From Mercurialis annua (lineage: Eukaryota; Streptophyta; Magnoliopsida; Malpighiales; Euphorbiaceae), in contig NC_065572.1 in assembly GCF_937616625.2 (NCBI RefSeq), positions 38,405,653-38,469,652 on the forward strand: a stretch of DNA of 64,000 bases. Direction: 5' to 3'. This document shows positions 44,680 to 57,371 of this stretch, in pieces. Both the position numbers and the translations under genes were made by a program. Under the pieces are notes generated by a model. That model saw only the letters and a list, made by a program, of their open reading frames with translations. It did no database searches and was not told the origin of the DNA. Each line of letters opens with the position of its first letter. Position 1 is the first letter of the stretch.

Positions 44680-47644
44680 TCAATTCGTAATTTAAATTAA
44701 TTGTTTGGTTGGTTTTTAGTTTGAGTAACTTTTTATTTTATTTTAATTGGCCCATTTGATTGGCCTAAAATCCATTTTGATGTTCCTTACATGGCCATCA
44801 TGGCCCGTGCATCTCTCAAATATGACGTGACCCATTTTTCTTTGATTCTTTTGTTTGAAAAGAAACTCTTTTACTGCAACTTTTATTTCCTTCCTTAAAT
44901 ATCACGTTTTAAACCCTAATTCCTTTCCATGTGTTCCTCTATTATTATAAATTGTAGCCGTCACTTCCATAATCAAATTTCGCTGAATCTTATGTTGTAA
45001 ATCCATCTCTTTTGGCTTGAACATTTGTAAAAAAATGAATATATTGTTCATAATTCTCAGTTTTCTTCTCTTAAACGATGCTTTGGTTGCTTGGTTCGTT
45101 CTCCTTCGTATTAGAACCAAATTGAATTCCGTCTCATCTCAGCGATAGTAGACTCGGTCCTCTTCATCCACTAACTTTCGGAATTGCTTTTGGTACGTTA
45201 TCTTTCTCGTTTTGATTGCCGACGTCTCACCGATTTGTTTTATTCTCTATTTTGAGTTAAAAATCGATGTCTTCGTTATTTGATCCGTTTTCATTCGTTT
45301 CAGTGTTAAATTGAAATCCGTCTTGTCCCAGTAATTCTAGACTCTCGCCTCTACGATTCTCATCTTTGTTTTTGCAAAACGGTACGTAAATCTATCCGCT
45401 ATAGTCGCCGCCGTTTCATCGTTTTTATGAGTTATTATTGGTTATATTCTTCTAAAAGTTTCTGCCGTTTCTTTTTTTTTTTTGTTATTTTGCATAGTTA
45501 TGATTCTTGTTTTGGTGGTTTATTATCTCATGTTTTATTAGTTAGTAGCTGAAACTGTCAGGTTTGAGATTGAATTCCTTATTCGTTCTTCCTTGTTCTT
45601 AATCCTTCGGCTTCGGTTCTTAACGTTCTGTCGATGCCTTGGTCATTTGATTTTGATGTTGTGTTGTTCCAAGTCTGATATTATCTGAAGATTCTTGTTG
45701 TTGTCTTACGTAGGGTTGATCTCCTTTTGTTGTTGTTTTGATCTCTATATGATTAGTTGTGTTTCTGGGTTTCTTTTGTTACTGGTAATGTTGTTAAACT
45801 TTGATGATGATGACTTTTCCTTGATGTTGGCGGGCTGGATAGTTAGTTTTGTTTAATTCAAAAGTGTTGGGATTACTATTTGTTTAAATGTGTAATGATG
45901 GGCCATGATTATTTCTTGGTAGACTTCCTATTATATATATATATATATAACTACTATATTAATCGATTTTGATTTTTAAATTATTCGAACTTCGTTTTGA
46001 TTTTTTTTAATTTGGCAATTCGATAACAATATATTTAAATTTTAATTATTGTGATAGTAAATTATTTATAATTTAAATTATCTATTTCGATTATTATAAT
46101 CGGAGATCGATAAATATTATTTTTAATCAATAATTTATTATTACTCGTGTAATTATAAATTTTGGAATTTTTTTTTGGACTTGACATGTCATTTGGACGT
46201 TTTAAGATTTTATCGGTGTTCTAAATTTACTTTAGTAAAGTAAGTTGTAGTGACTATTGATTACTTGAATTATAAGTAATTGAGTTCCGTTTTAAATTTG
46301 ATTATTATTTTTATCGAAGTTTGTTTCTTTATCTATAAATTATGGTTTATAATTGAATATAAATATATTATTTTATCAAAGTTATTTTTGAAAAATTAGA
46401 AACTCTGGTTTATATTTTGATAAAATATTTGGGTCGAGTTAGACTTGGGTCAACCGACATGTGAGGTAGCTTGGTAGTTATTGGTAACTCGGCTACCCCA
46501 CTATTTGAGGAATTGATTTAAGTTATTATTTAAATATTATTTAAGTAATATTTCCGGATCGGATTTTAAAGCGGGAACTCAATAGACTTGACTTTTATTT
46601 ATTTAAGTATTGTATTACTCGATGTGGTTCGTATTTTGACTTCAGTCATTATGTGATTAATTATTTATCCTGCTTTGGCTATGCTTGTGATTGAATTGGT
46701 ATTGTGCTAGTTCTATGTGGTGTCCAGTACTCTCTAGAGTTAGAGATTGATTTTAATACTGGTTTATACTCTGTTCTTAGACTCGTCGACTACTTGTGCT
46801 TCGGAGTCGAATCAGGTGTTGTCGCTTGCCAGGTTATCACGTGGATTAACAAGCTGTGAGTTTGTAGTGCTATTTACCGCTTTATTAAGTACCGCATTGT
46901 ATTTTAATATTATAAATGTTTTTGAACTGTTTTTACGGATTATGGATGTGGATTGGAACGAGCTACTCGATAGGCTTGTATCGAGACTGTGTGCACCGGC
47001 AAGAACTCTGGGAAACGGCAGACTAAAGTTTTGCTTATACTGGTATATATATATGACGAGGATTTGTTCCCGTCCACTCTGGGTTTATCAGTATGCTATG
47101 TCATACTTACGCTGGGATCATTTCAATACTGTTTTACATAATCATACTATATTAGTATAAATTGTTTTTATTTAAGGGTTTTAAACTTAATAAATGTAAA
47201 TAGTATTGCGAACTCATCTCAGTATATCTGACCCCGTTGTTTTCTCAAATTTTCCAGGTTTATTATTTTGAGCGAGTCTGCTGATCTCCGATTCTTTATT
47301 CCTGGGAGGTTTATTTCACTTTAACAAAATGTCAAACTAATTTTTATTCTTAGACCGCAGTAGTAAACTAGAAGTCTATATTATTATAGTTGTTGTCGGA
47401 TTGGGTCTGACTTGCTTATTTTATGTTTTGGCATATTAAATTGTTTAACTCTGATTATTTAATATTTAATAAAAATATTATTATATAGACTGGTTGTTTT
47501 AGTTAAAGTCTCGGTTGCCCCCGAGCATTGGATTTTCTGCAAGTTTATATGATTGCTGGTTTTCCGCAAGGCTTGCTACGGGTTTTGGTACAACCATACC
47601 CATATCCTAGCGCCGGTCGCGATCCATGAAATTGGGTCGTGACA
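44680..47644 (+). mobile_element. 5' LTR of the LARD-like element, 5'-truncated
   Basis: Aligns to the 3' LTR from about 51740 on (ttaattcgtaatttaaatta). The first bases, including the TGTAATACCCC terminus, are missing and satellite variant sequence directly precedes it. It ends GGGTCGTGACA and carries the hairpin at 46966-46985. The frame 46747-47160 has a shorter counterpart in the other LTR, but shows no known protein. Confidence 0.88.
46966..46985. promoter_or_regulatory. Conserved LTR hairpin CTCGATA/TATCGAG
   Basis: Same arms and GGCTTG loop as at 17637, 678 bp before the LTR end. Confidence 0.7.
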
Positions 47645-47648
47645 AACT

Positions 47649-47660
47649 TGGTATCAGAGC
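47649..47660 (+). promoter_or_regulatory. Primer binding site of the LARD-like element
   Basis: TGGTATCAGAGC, four bases after the LTR end; initiator Met tRNA type. Confidence 0.92.
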
Positions 47661-50600
47661 TTTAGTTTCGAACTAAGGCCAATTTTTACATGTTAAATGT
47701 TACTGTTTTAAGACATGTTAAGTGTGGTCGTGTCATAGGATCTACTGCGGAATTAGGATTCATATCTTGTCTTTGAAAACATCATCTTTTAATTTTAAAC
47801 TTTCTGCCTTCACCGATAGGAATGTGTCGAGTCAGTCATTTCTATGTCTTGATTTGATGCTAATATTTTTGCTGTTGATGCCGTTTCACTTGAATGATTT
47901 TTTTTTGCTTTTGATTTCTCGGGAAATCTTATATTTGATAATTTTCTTTAAATCATGCTTGGGTATGATGTTATTTCACTTGGGTGATTTTAATTGATTT
48001 TGATTTCTCGAAAAATCTTATTTTGGTAATTTACTTTTAATTATGCTTGGGCATGATATTATTTTTCTTATCATGATGATAATGCGTTTTATTAGGTGAT
48101 AGTATTCTGGCTTTTATGCCCATAATAAAATTGTTGACGTTGAACTATTTTGAGAGTACTTCTGGCTTTGGCCGTGAGTTTTAATTTCTAAAAATAATAA
48201 TTTGTTAAGCTTTAGCACTGTTTTGAGTTTAAATGATTTTTGACTGAAGACTCTTTATCACGTTTTGTGGATTACGTTGTTGATCACGTATTAGTTTTAA
48301 ATTATCTTAAGGAAATTATTTTTGCCTAACTAGTGTTTTGATGCAAAAAGTCAAAAGGGTAGTATAGACACGACACCTTAAAATATTATTTTCAGTATCT
48401 CCCAGTAAAAATGAAATTCATATATTTCAAAAATTGTGTATTTGACTAAAGATTGAAAAAAGGTTGTTCTTTTGAAATAAAATGAATTTCTCTTATTTTA
48501 AAAATTTAAGTGCTATATCTGAATCGTTGTTTTCAAAACGACGGTTTCCGAAATAAAATTATTTTAAAAAGAAATACCATTTTGACATTTTAATTTTACA
48601 TTTGTGATTTTACCATTTGTAGTTTTTCAGTACTTTGGTGTTGTTGGTCATGACTGCGAATTGCTAAATTTTGAATGAAACTTGTGTTTTTGAAAAGATT
48701 GTTAAAGAATAATTGTTTTTCACTTGGGCGATGAGTCTGATGTTGTTATTGGGCGACGTCGAGTTTCTTATTTTGAAAATATTAAGATTTGTTTTGAAAT
48801 GCGTTTTCCAGACTTGAGAATGTTTGTATATATTTTTTTTTACAGTTGGTTATTAGGGGTTTGACTTGGGTCACCCAAATTGGGAGTTGAGCTTGGAAGT
48901 GGTAATCACTCAGCCAACTCGGCGATTTTAATTTGAGGCGTTTGGGAACAATATCTAATGTTTTATAAAATAGGTTTTTCGGAAAAATGAATTTTAACAC
49001 TGTGGGGCTCGACATGAACTTGATATCTATTTTGTAAATTTTATCTTTCGAAATGGTTTTGATAAATACTTTTGACCAATATCTTAATTTATTGTGATCT
49101 AATTTGACGTTTTGAGCAAGTTATTATATGATTTTAATATTTTAATCATTACCGAGTTGTTTGAGTTGTTACTATGTCGATAGGAAATTTGTTGATTATA
49201 TAAGATGTTCTATGCTCAATCCTTTGATATTTATATTGTTTAACCATCCAAATGAGTAATTGTTTTACTGTAAGATGCTTAAGTGTTTTTCGGATGTGTG
49301 ATCAATTCTTGACCTATATACTATATTATTATTCTTGTCTCTAGTGTTTGATTAAGTTATGCCTTATCAGTTTTTGTCCTCGTTGACCTCATAGTGTGAA
49401 GTAGCACGTGAGGGTATTCCTCGCTAGTTTTTTTGGCCGAACTTTGGCGTTGATATCGATGTGTGATTCGAACCTTTGTTTTGACCCTGCGATTAGTTTA
49501 GATATTCTAATTGGTTTAGCCGGATCGAACATTTGATCCTGGAAATCTATGTGATTAATTTTCTTATTAATAAATTTGAGGGGCGATTCTCAAGAGCTGT
49601 TCACAGATTCGAATTCCGAATCTGTCCTGGTCAGAGGAAGGCGATTTGAGTTATATTACTCAGCAGCGGTGGAATATTTCTACTCGTGAGTGTTTACCTC
49701 GTGCGTGGAATTTCGAGCGTTATGCATTTCTAGATCGTGTTCGTTGTGTAAATTGGAGTATTAAAGTTCTTTGACTTTTGACATTCTGGAAAAGAATGTA
49801 GTAATTCTGTTCGAGGTTGATCAGTGTAATAATTACACTGGTGTTTTTCATCAGGTAGAGCGGTGAAATGCCAAAACAGATAGTGGAGCTGTGAAGGCGG
49901 TCGTGTTATTTTGATGCCTTTTGGAAATTATTTTCAATTTGATTTGAGGGGAAATCCGTTATTAGGTAAATTTTAGTTTCGTTGTTTAAATTGGGTATTT
50001 TCGTCAACGGCGATGCCAATTGGTGGAGTAGGATAATAGAGGTGGGAAAATATGTCAAGATGGACGAATGCACGTCTCACATAGTGTAATGTCTAGAAAA
50101 TATTTCGAAAAAATTGATTTCAAATGTTAACTTGTTAAAGAAATTGAAATGTTTTTGTCACGTAATTGTGCCCAGACATGCCATGAGCATGCATTTGAAA
50201 TGCCACGAATAGGAAACTGCATTGAGCATTGAGTATGATCACTAATTAAAAGAGAAAAAAATAATCGATACATGCATTTAGAACATTCATCACGGCATTG
50301 AATTATTAGGTCTGAATGCAACTCTTTGGGGATGAGAGCTGTCATCACCGTGGCGCACAATTATGAAAAATAAATTTTATTAGTGGGACTTTTTAAGAAA
50401 CAATGTTTTGTTATAAACTCGCGAGATATATTGTAAAAATAGTGTTTAAAAGATTATTGAATTTCAAACAGTTTTGAAATTTTTATCTGGTTGGAAACTA
50501 GACAAATACTCTGTGATTACGGTGGTGATTTAGGAGAAATTGCTTCGTAAGGATTTATTCAATTTTGTTGGAGTATCAGTATTTGGTGAATATGAATTAT

Positions 50601-51663
50601 GGTTATAAGATTGCACTCGAGTTTTAGTTCGGATTAAAGAATTGTGTCAGCTTAGAGTATATAATTCGAGGATTTTAGTTTTAAGGAAATTGCTTATGCT
50701 CTGCGTGTTTATTTACACTGAAAGATTTTCAAGGAATTTTTGTTTTTTTTTGTTTTTTTTACAGAGTCAATATGTTTAAAAAGTTTTGGTACTAGTATGC
50801 ATATATATCGTAAACAAAGGGATTTTTATTTGCAAATTTTTATTTTTATTTTAAAAAAAAAGATCAAATTTTGTCAATTTTGACTAAAAGTGGATTTTAA
50901 GATTTTTAAAAATGAACGATTTTGTAAAATCGTGAATTTATTTTGAAAGTAAAGTTTGTGCTGATTTCAAATTGAAAGTGTTTTATTATATTGATGCGTT
51001 TACAAAATTAGAAGATTTTTTTACGGGTTAATTATTTTCGGTCGAAAATGAAATTTAAATTGAGGTGCTAGTGATTTCAAATTAAAGGTGGATGGAGTTA
51101 TTATATATTTGTGTTTACGGAAATCGTTTTTCTAGAAATTTTTTATTTTAAGCATAACCGATAATCCGATTGGTTGCGATTTGATCTTAATGATCTTCGG
51201 TAGGATTCGGGGTTTGGGTGATACAGAAATAAATGTCGAGGATGAAAAAAAAATTGTTATCCGAAGTTTAAGTTAGGTTTTCCTTAGAAAATTTTATGTT
51301 TTTGTACATCTTGGTTGGCGAAGTTGATGGTATTGTCGAACTGATTTTAATTAGTTGAACCGAGACGATTATAGTGGTATTTAGTTTCCACCGTTATTTT
51401 TGTGAGAGCATATTTGATCGGAATGACATTTTGATTTGCTGTTAAGTCTTTTCATATAAGGTAATAGGTGTTGTGACCACTATAAGTGATAAAGTGCGTA
51501 GGCGTTAAGAGATACAAGATTGTTTCCAGTAAGAGTGTATGTATGTTTCGGCTTGTAGCATAGGGATTTGGCTTAGTACGATTACAAATTAAATTTTGGG
51601 TTTGTTACTACATTTGTAGTGTTACTTTGGTTTTGTGGTTAACTCGAGGACGAATTTTTAATT
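47661..51663 (+). other. Non-coding interior of the LARD-like element
   Basis: Four kilobases with no credible gene. The longest frames (47722-47997, 48782-49015 minus, 50127-50360 minus) show no gag, protease, RT or integrase motif. An imperfect tandem repeat with a shift of about 89 bp surrounds ttgatttctcg (47911 and 48000). A hairpin with 8-bp arms, CAGATTCG and CGAATCTG, is at 49604-49624. T-rich runs lie near 50740-50760. The segment is AT-rich and T-biased on this strand. Confidence 0.75.
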
Positions 51664-51676
51664 AAGTTGGGGAGAA
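51664..51676 (+). promoter_or_regulatory. Polypurine tract of the LARD-like element
   Basis: aagttggggagaa directly before the TGTAATACCCC start of the 3' LTR. Confidence 0.82.
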
Positions 51677-54600
51677 TGTAATACCCCATAAATTCTTTTA
51701 AATTTTATTGTTAAGATTCCGGTAATAATTGGAGTCGTTTGCGGATTCATGGTTTAATTCGTAATTTAAATTAATTGTTTGGTTGGTTTTTAGTTTGATT
51801 AAATTTTTATTTTATTTTAATTGGCCCATTTGATTGGGCTAAAATCCATTTTGATGTTCCTTACATGGCCATCATGGCCCATGCATCTCTCAAATATGAC
51901 GAGACCCATTTTGCTTTGATTCTTTTGTTTGAAAAGAAACTCTTTTACTGCAACTTCTATTTCCTTCCTTAAATATCACGTTTTAAACCCTAATTTCTTT
52001 CCATGTGTTCCTTTATTATTATAAATTGTAGCCATCACTTCCATAATCAAATTTTGCTGAATCTTATGTTGTAAATCCCTCTCTTTTGGCTTGAACATTG
52101 GTAAAAAAGAATATATTGTTCATAATTCTCAGTTTTCTTCTCTTAAACGATGCTTTGGTTGCTTGGCTCGTTCTCCTTCGTTTTAGAACCAAATTGAATT
52201 CTGTCTCGTCTCAGCGATAGTAGACTCGGTCCTCTTCATCCACTAACTTTCGGAATTACTTTTGGTACGTTATCTTTCTCGTTTTGATTGCCGACGTCTC
52301 ACCGATTTGTTTTATTCTCTGTTTTGAGTTAAAAATCGATGTCTTCGTTATTTGATCCGTTTTCATTCGTTTCATTGTTAATTTAAAATCCGTCTTGTCC
52401 CAGTGATTCTAGACTCTCGCCTCTACGATTCTCATCTTTGTTTTTGCAAAACGGTACGTAAATCTATCCGCTATAGTCGCCGCCGTTTCATCGTTTTTAT
52501 GAGTTATTATTGGTTATATTCTTCTAAAAGTTTCTGCCGTTTCTTTTTTTTTTTGTTATTTTGCATAGTTATGATTCTTGTGTTGGTGGTTTATTATCTC
52601 ATGTTTTATTAGTTAGTAGCTGAAACTGTCAGGTTTGAGATTGAATTCCTTATTCGTTCTTCCTTGTTCTTAATCCTTCGGCTTCGGTTCTTAACGTTCT
52701 GTCGATGCCTTGGTCATTTGATTTTGATGTTGTGTTGTTCCAAGTCTGATATTATCTGAAGATTCTTGTTGTTGTCTTACGTAGGGTTGATCTCCTTTTG
52801 TTGTTGTTTTGATCTCTATATGATTAGTTGTGTTTCTGGGTTTCTTTTGTTACTGGTAATGTTGTTAAACTTTGATGATGATGGCTTTTCCTTGATGTTG
52901 GCGGGCTGGATAGTTAGTTTTGTTTAATTCAAAAGTGTTGGGATTACTATTTGTTTAAATGTGTAATGATGGGCCATGATTATTTCTTGGTAGACTTCCT
53001 ATTATATATATATATATATAACTACTATATTTATCGATTTTGATTTTTAAATTATTCGAACTTCGTTTTGATTTTTTTTAATTTGGCAATTCGATAACAA
53101 TATATTTAAATTTTAATTATTGTGATAGTAAATTATTTATAATTTAAATTATCTATTTCGATTATTATAATCGGAGATCGATAAATATTATTTTTAATCA
53201 ATAATTTATTATTACTCGTGTAATTATAAATTATGGAATTTTTTTTGGACTTGACATGTCATTTGGATGTTTTAAGATTTTCTCGGTGTTCTAAATATAC
53301 TTTAGTAAATTAAGTTGTAGTGACTATTGATTACTTGAGTTATAAGTTATTGAGTTCCGTTTTAAATTTGATTATTATTTTTATCAAAGTTTGTTTCTTT
53401 ATCTATAAACTATGATTTATAATTGAATATAAATATATTATTTTATCAAAGTTATTTTTGGGAAATTAGAAACTCTGGTTTATATTTTGATAAAATATTT
53501 GGGTCGAGTTAGACTTGGGTCACCCGGCATGTGAGGTAGCTTGATAGTTATTGGTAACTCGGCTAACCCACTATTTGAGGAATTGATTTAACTTATTATT
53601 TAAATATTATTTAAGTAATATTTCCGGATCAGATTTTAAAGCGGGAACTCAATAGACTTGACTTTTATTTATTTGAGTATTGTATTACTCGATGTGGTTC
53701 GTATTTTGACTTGGGTCATTATGTGATTAATTGTTTATCCTGCTTTGGCTATGCTTGTGCTTGATTTGGTATTGTGCTAGTCCTATGTGGTGTCTAGTAC
53801 TCTCTAGAGTTAGAGGTTGATTTTAATAATGGTTTATACTCTATTCTTAGACTCGTCGACTGCTCGTGCTTCGGAGTCGAATCAGGTGTTGTCGCTTGCC
53901 AGGTTTTCACGTGGATTAGCAAGCTGTGACTTTGTAGTGCTATTTACCGCTTTATTAAGTATCACATCGTATTTTAATATTATAAATGCTTTTGAACTGT
54001 TTTTACGGATTATGGATGTGGATTGGAACGAGCTACTCGATAGGCTTGTATCGAGACTGTGTGCACCGGTAAGAATTCTGGGAAACGGCAGACTAAAGTT
54101 TTGCTTATGCTGGTATATATATATATGACGAGGATTTGTTCCCGTCCACTCTGGGTTTATCAGTATGCTATGTCATACTTACGCTGGGATCATTTCAATA
54201 CTGTTTTCCATAATCATACTATATTAGTATAAATTGTTTTGATTTAAGGGTTTTAAACTGAATAAATGTAAATAGTATTGCGAACTCATCTCAGTATATC
54301 TGACCCCGTTGTTTTCTCAAATTTTCCAGGTTTATTATTTTGAGCGAGTCTGCTGATCTCCGATTCTTCATTCCTCGGAGGTTTATTTCACTTTAACAAA
54401 TTGTCAAACTAATTTTTATTCTTAGACCGCAGTAGTAAACTAGAAGTCTATATTATTATAGTTGTTGTCAGATTGGGTTTGACTTGCTTATTTTCTGTTT
54501 TGGCAGATTAAATTGTTTAACTCTGATTATTTAATATTTAATAAAAATATTATTATATAGACTGTTTGTTTTAGTTAAAGTCTCGGTTGCCCCCCGAGCA

Positions 54601-54717
54601 TTGGATTTTCTGCAAGTTTATATGATTGGTGGTTTTCCGCAAGACTTGCTACGGGTTTTGGTACAACCATACCCATACCCTAGCTCCGGTGGCGATCCAT
54701 GAAATTGGGTCGTGACA
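51677..54717 (+). mobile_element. 3' LTR of the LARD-like element, 3041 bp
   Basis: Complete LTR, TGTAATACCCC...GGGTCGTGACA. It is nearly identical to 44680-47644 over the shared part, including a (TA)n run (about 53004-53022) and the hairpin at 54036-54055. The short frame 52403-52612 and the frame 53817-54128, which corresponds to 46747-47160, lie within it. Satellite resumes immediately after. Confidence 0.93.
54036..54055. promoter_or_regulatory. Conserved LTR hairpin CTCGATA/TATCGAG
   Basis: Copy in the 3' LTR, 681 bp before its end, identical to the one at 46966-46985. Confidence 0.7.
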
Positions 54718-55040
54718 GTTTGGATTTATTTCGTAATGTTTTAAATGTTTGATTTTGTTTCGTAACGTTTGTAAACGTTCGGCTTATATGGCTAAAAAGG
54801 GGAAACGTTTGGATTTGTTTCGTAACGTTTGTAAACATTTGGCTTAAATAGCTAAAAAGGTGAAATGTTAGGATTTGTTTTGTAACGTTTTAAACGTTTT
54901 GGCTTAAATCTCGAAAAAGGTGAAACGTTTGGTTTTGTTTCGTAACGTTTGGCTTAAATAGCAAAATTGGTGAAACATTTTGATTTGTTTCGCAACGTTA
55001 GTAAATGTTTGGCTTAAATAGCTAAAAAGATGAAACGTTT
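54718..55040 (-). repeat. 60-bp satellite, inverted
   Basis: About five inverted monomers between two LTR elements, showing that both insertions hit the same inverted array. No genes. Confidence 0.92.
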
Positions 55041-55777
55041 TGTAATATCCCATAATTTTTCGATTATTTTATTACATTTTATTTTATTTTGACATATGTT
55101 ATATTTTTAAATTTGAATTTTAAATAAAATTTTATAGATAAATATATTTTTTTAAACCCATCTAAAATATTTTAATCTTAAATTAGCTCTCTCTATATAA
55201 ATACACGTGAGTGGCCATTCCTCATATTACCCTAATCTAAGAACAAAATTAGGTTTCTCTTTATTATTTTGCGGCGGAAGGTACTGTCCATATTTTTTAA
55301 ATTCTCATTCCTTTAAGGTAATCTCTAATCTTTCAATATTGATTATTATAATCTTCATGGAGTTTCTCACCATCTGTTTAGTGTTGTCCATGTCATCACT
55401 TTTTACTTTTGCTATATTCCATACGTAATGGGTTATTGCATAAAAGGAAGATGATTCCTTAATGTTGAAAGAAAATAATCATTATCTTATGAACCATTAT
55501 TTATGTGAGTACACTTCATCGTCGTTTGCTTTAGATTTTATTACATACTGCCTAGAATCTTTATAATTTTGGTTGCCGACAGTGAAATGAAACTATTATT
55601 ATTATACGAACAATTATGATTTTTATGACAACAAATAATATGATTTGAGTTTTTTCTTTTAGTTTGGTATTGATGGATAACGAAACCTACAGTAAATATA
55701 ATGGAGCCGAGTCAGAGGAGATCCGCTCTCAGGTGATACCGGACTCCCCTTGAAGGTCTGAAGATATCAAGGAGACG

Positions 55778-55834
55778 CCGAATCCCTTGAGATTCGGTGA
55801 TATGCCAACTGATACCGAATCCCTTGAGATTCGG
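55778..55834. repeat. Twin hairpins in the Tat LTR
   Basis: CCGAATC-CCTTGA-GATTCGG twice, 37 bp apart, followed each time by tgat and tgcca. Both are kept exactly in the 3' LTR (63116-63135 and about 63153-63172). Confidence 0.75.
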
Positions 55835-56127
55835 TGATTTGCCAATAAAGACTGAATCCCGCATGATCCGCCCGAACCGCGTTAGGTCCGGGATTCGGGT
55901 AATAGACCAAGAATGGAAGTATTGTCCTATTCGGACACAAACACTATATATGGAAGGATAAGCTCTATCTTAGGAAGATAAGACTATTTAGGAAGACGTT
56001 CCTAAATAGGACTCTTATCAGATTAAGGTAGATCTCGACAAATCAGGAGAATTCCTACTATGTTGCCGAATCCCTACAAAGTAGGATTCACTTGCCTATT
56101 ACGACTCTACAAGGTATATTCGACTAC

Positions 56128-56134
56128 TATAAAA
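56128..56134 (+). promoter_or_regulatory. TATA box of Tat 5' LTR
   Basis: TATAAAA within ctactataaaaggagtacg; the same is at 63447-63453 in the 3' LTR. Confidence 0.8.
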
Positions 56135-56303
56135 GGAGTACGAGGTATGCCTAGAATGACAATTACATTCATATACACAAAACGCTGCTCAAAGCTCTAA
56201 ACTGACTTTAGCATCGGAAAGTTAATCGGACAACCACCGTCCGATTAGCTTCTACCTTGTTTTGCAGGTCTTACTCACCGGCTCAGAAGGCAGACTCCAT
56301 CAA

Positions 56304-56320
56304 TTGGCACCGTCTGTGGG
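56304..56320 (+). promoter_or_regulatory. Primer binding site-like sequence of Tat element
   Basis: TTGGCACCGTCTGTGGG follows the LTR closely. Its TGGCACCGT start resembles the complement of a plant Asp tRNA 3' end with one change; the remainder does not match it. The tRNA identity is uncertain. Confidence 0.6.
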
Positions 56321-56387
56321 AAAAGTTTAACCAAACTTCATATAGAAGGAGCTTTTCTGAACTCAAAAACAAATTTCATTGAAGAAG

Positions 56388-56485
56388 ATGACTTCTGAAA
56401 GAGTAAACCTGAAGAATCAAACGCGCGTCACAGAGAAAATGGAAAACAATAGAACTCTCAACTCCTCCTCCAGTAACTTTTGACG
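56388..56485 (+). pseudogene. gag: Residual Tat gag start
   Basis: ATG at 56388 opens a frame of about 31 codons (MTSERVNLKNQTRVTEKMEN...) that ends at a TGA near 56481. The sequence then reads, in another frame, as TPPPVTFDGEDFGRIAEEHN, the region just before protease. Gag of this lineage is normally several hundred residues, so nearly all of it has been deleted in this copy. Confidence 0.65.
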
Positions 56486-57370
56486 GGGAAGATTTCGGGA
56501 GAATAGCTGAAGAGCATAACGAAGCTTTGGTGGTAGCCATGGTCATCGAACACTGGAATGTCGAAAGAATCCTGATCGATGAAGGAAGCGCAATAAACTT
56601 AATAACAAGAAAGGCTTACGAAAGCCTAGGAAGAGAACTAGCAGAATTAAAAAGAAATGCCACACCTGTGGTAGGATTTGGGGGCTCACCAATTAAGCCC
56701 AACGGAACAATCACACTTGATGTCAAGCTAGGAAGGACAAGGAAAAGCGAGGAATTACCTACGCGGTTTAGTGTCGTAGAAATCGACTTGCCGTATAACG
56801 CGATATTGGGGAGACCTTTCCTCCACGACTCAGCCGCCGTGACGAGTGTAAAAGCACTAACCATGAAGATACCAACAAGGCAGGGAATTATTACGATACA
56901 AGCCAACCGAGCCGAGGCAAAGAAGTGCTACGAACGATCAATAGAAGAATCAGGCGAAACGATGGCGATAGAAGAAATCCTTAATCACGACATCGAAGAA
57001 AACGAAACAGCACCCGAAGGCGAAACAAAGAAACTACAACTCGGCAAGGAAAAAAGAGTAAATCTCGGCGCAAACATGAACCCAAAAATCGAAGACGAAA
57101 TCACGGCCATGCTGAAAAACAACATCAAAACCTTCGCCGCCAACGCGTCAGAAATTGTCGGAATAGACCCCCATGTCATTACGCATGATCTAAATGTAGC
57201 AGAAACGGCGAACCCCGTAAAACAGAAGAAAAGGAAGTTCTCGGAAGAAAAACAGAAAATAATCGCTGAAGAAGTAGAAAAATTGGAGAAAGCGGGATTC
57301 ATTCGAGAAGTCCACTACCCCGAATGGGTAGCTAACGTAGTTATCGTAAAAAAGCTAACGGAAAAAATAG
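56470..57370 (+). pseudogene. pro: Tat protease and RT start
   Basis: Open frame without a proper start, reading VTFDGEDFGRIAEEHNEALV. The retropepsin motif is ILIDEGSA (Asp codon 56578-56580), then YNAILGRPFLHDSAAV, the conserved flap and C-terminal part of gypsy protease. A linker rich in acidic residues leads to the RT N-terminus (EKQKIIAEEVEKLEKAGFI; YPEWVANVVIVKK). At about 57350-57370 a one-base indel changes the frame: the expected KKANGK.RMCVDY is read as KKLTEKIECV followed by a stop. Protease would cut the polyprotein, but the frame break separates it from RT. Confidence 0.9.
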
Positions 57371-57371
57371 A

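Larger units (their letters stand above)
44680..54717 (+). mobile_element. LARD-like non-coding LTR retrotransposon
   Basis: Two LTRs of about 3 kb, a primer site, a polypurine tract and a 4032-bp interior without any recognisable gag or pol. The LTRs are very similar; by eye they differ by only about 1-2% over compared segments, so the element is young. The lack of coding sequence is therefore unlikely to be simple decay. The interior ends with ctcgaggacgaatttttaa and ggggagaa before the LTR, a pattern typical of the 3' end of plant gypsy elements. It probably depends on proteins of a related gypsy element. The left LTR lacks its first 60-odd bases. Confidence 0.85.
55671..56302 (+). mobile_element. 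5' LTR of the Tat element, 632 bp
   Basis: TGATGGATAACG...GACTCCATCA. It contains two copies of the hairpin CCGAATC...GATTCGG (55778-55797 and 55815-55834). The TATA box TATAAAA is at 56128-56134 (context ctactataaaaggag). Compared with the 3' LTR it has an extra 19 bp near 56052-56080. Confidence 0.93.

Noticed and set aside
46747..47160. 137-residue frame in the LARD 5' LTR, with a 103-residue counterpart at 53817-54128
   Set aside because: Present twice only because the LTR is duplicated. The frame length differs by point changes and the product shows no known family.
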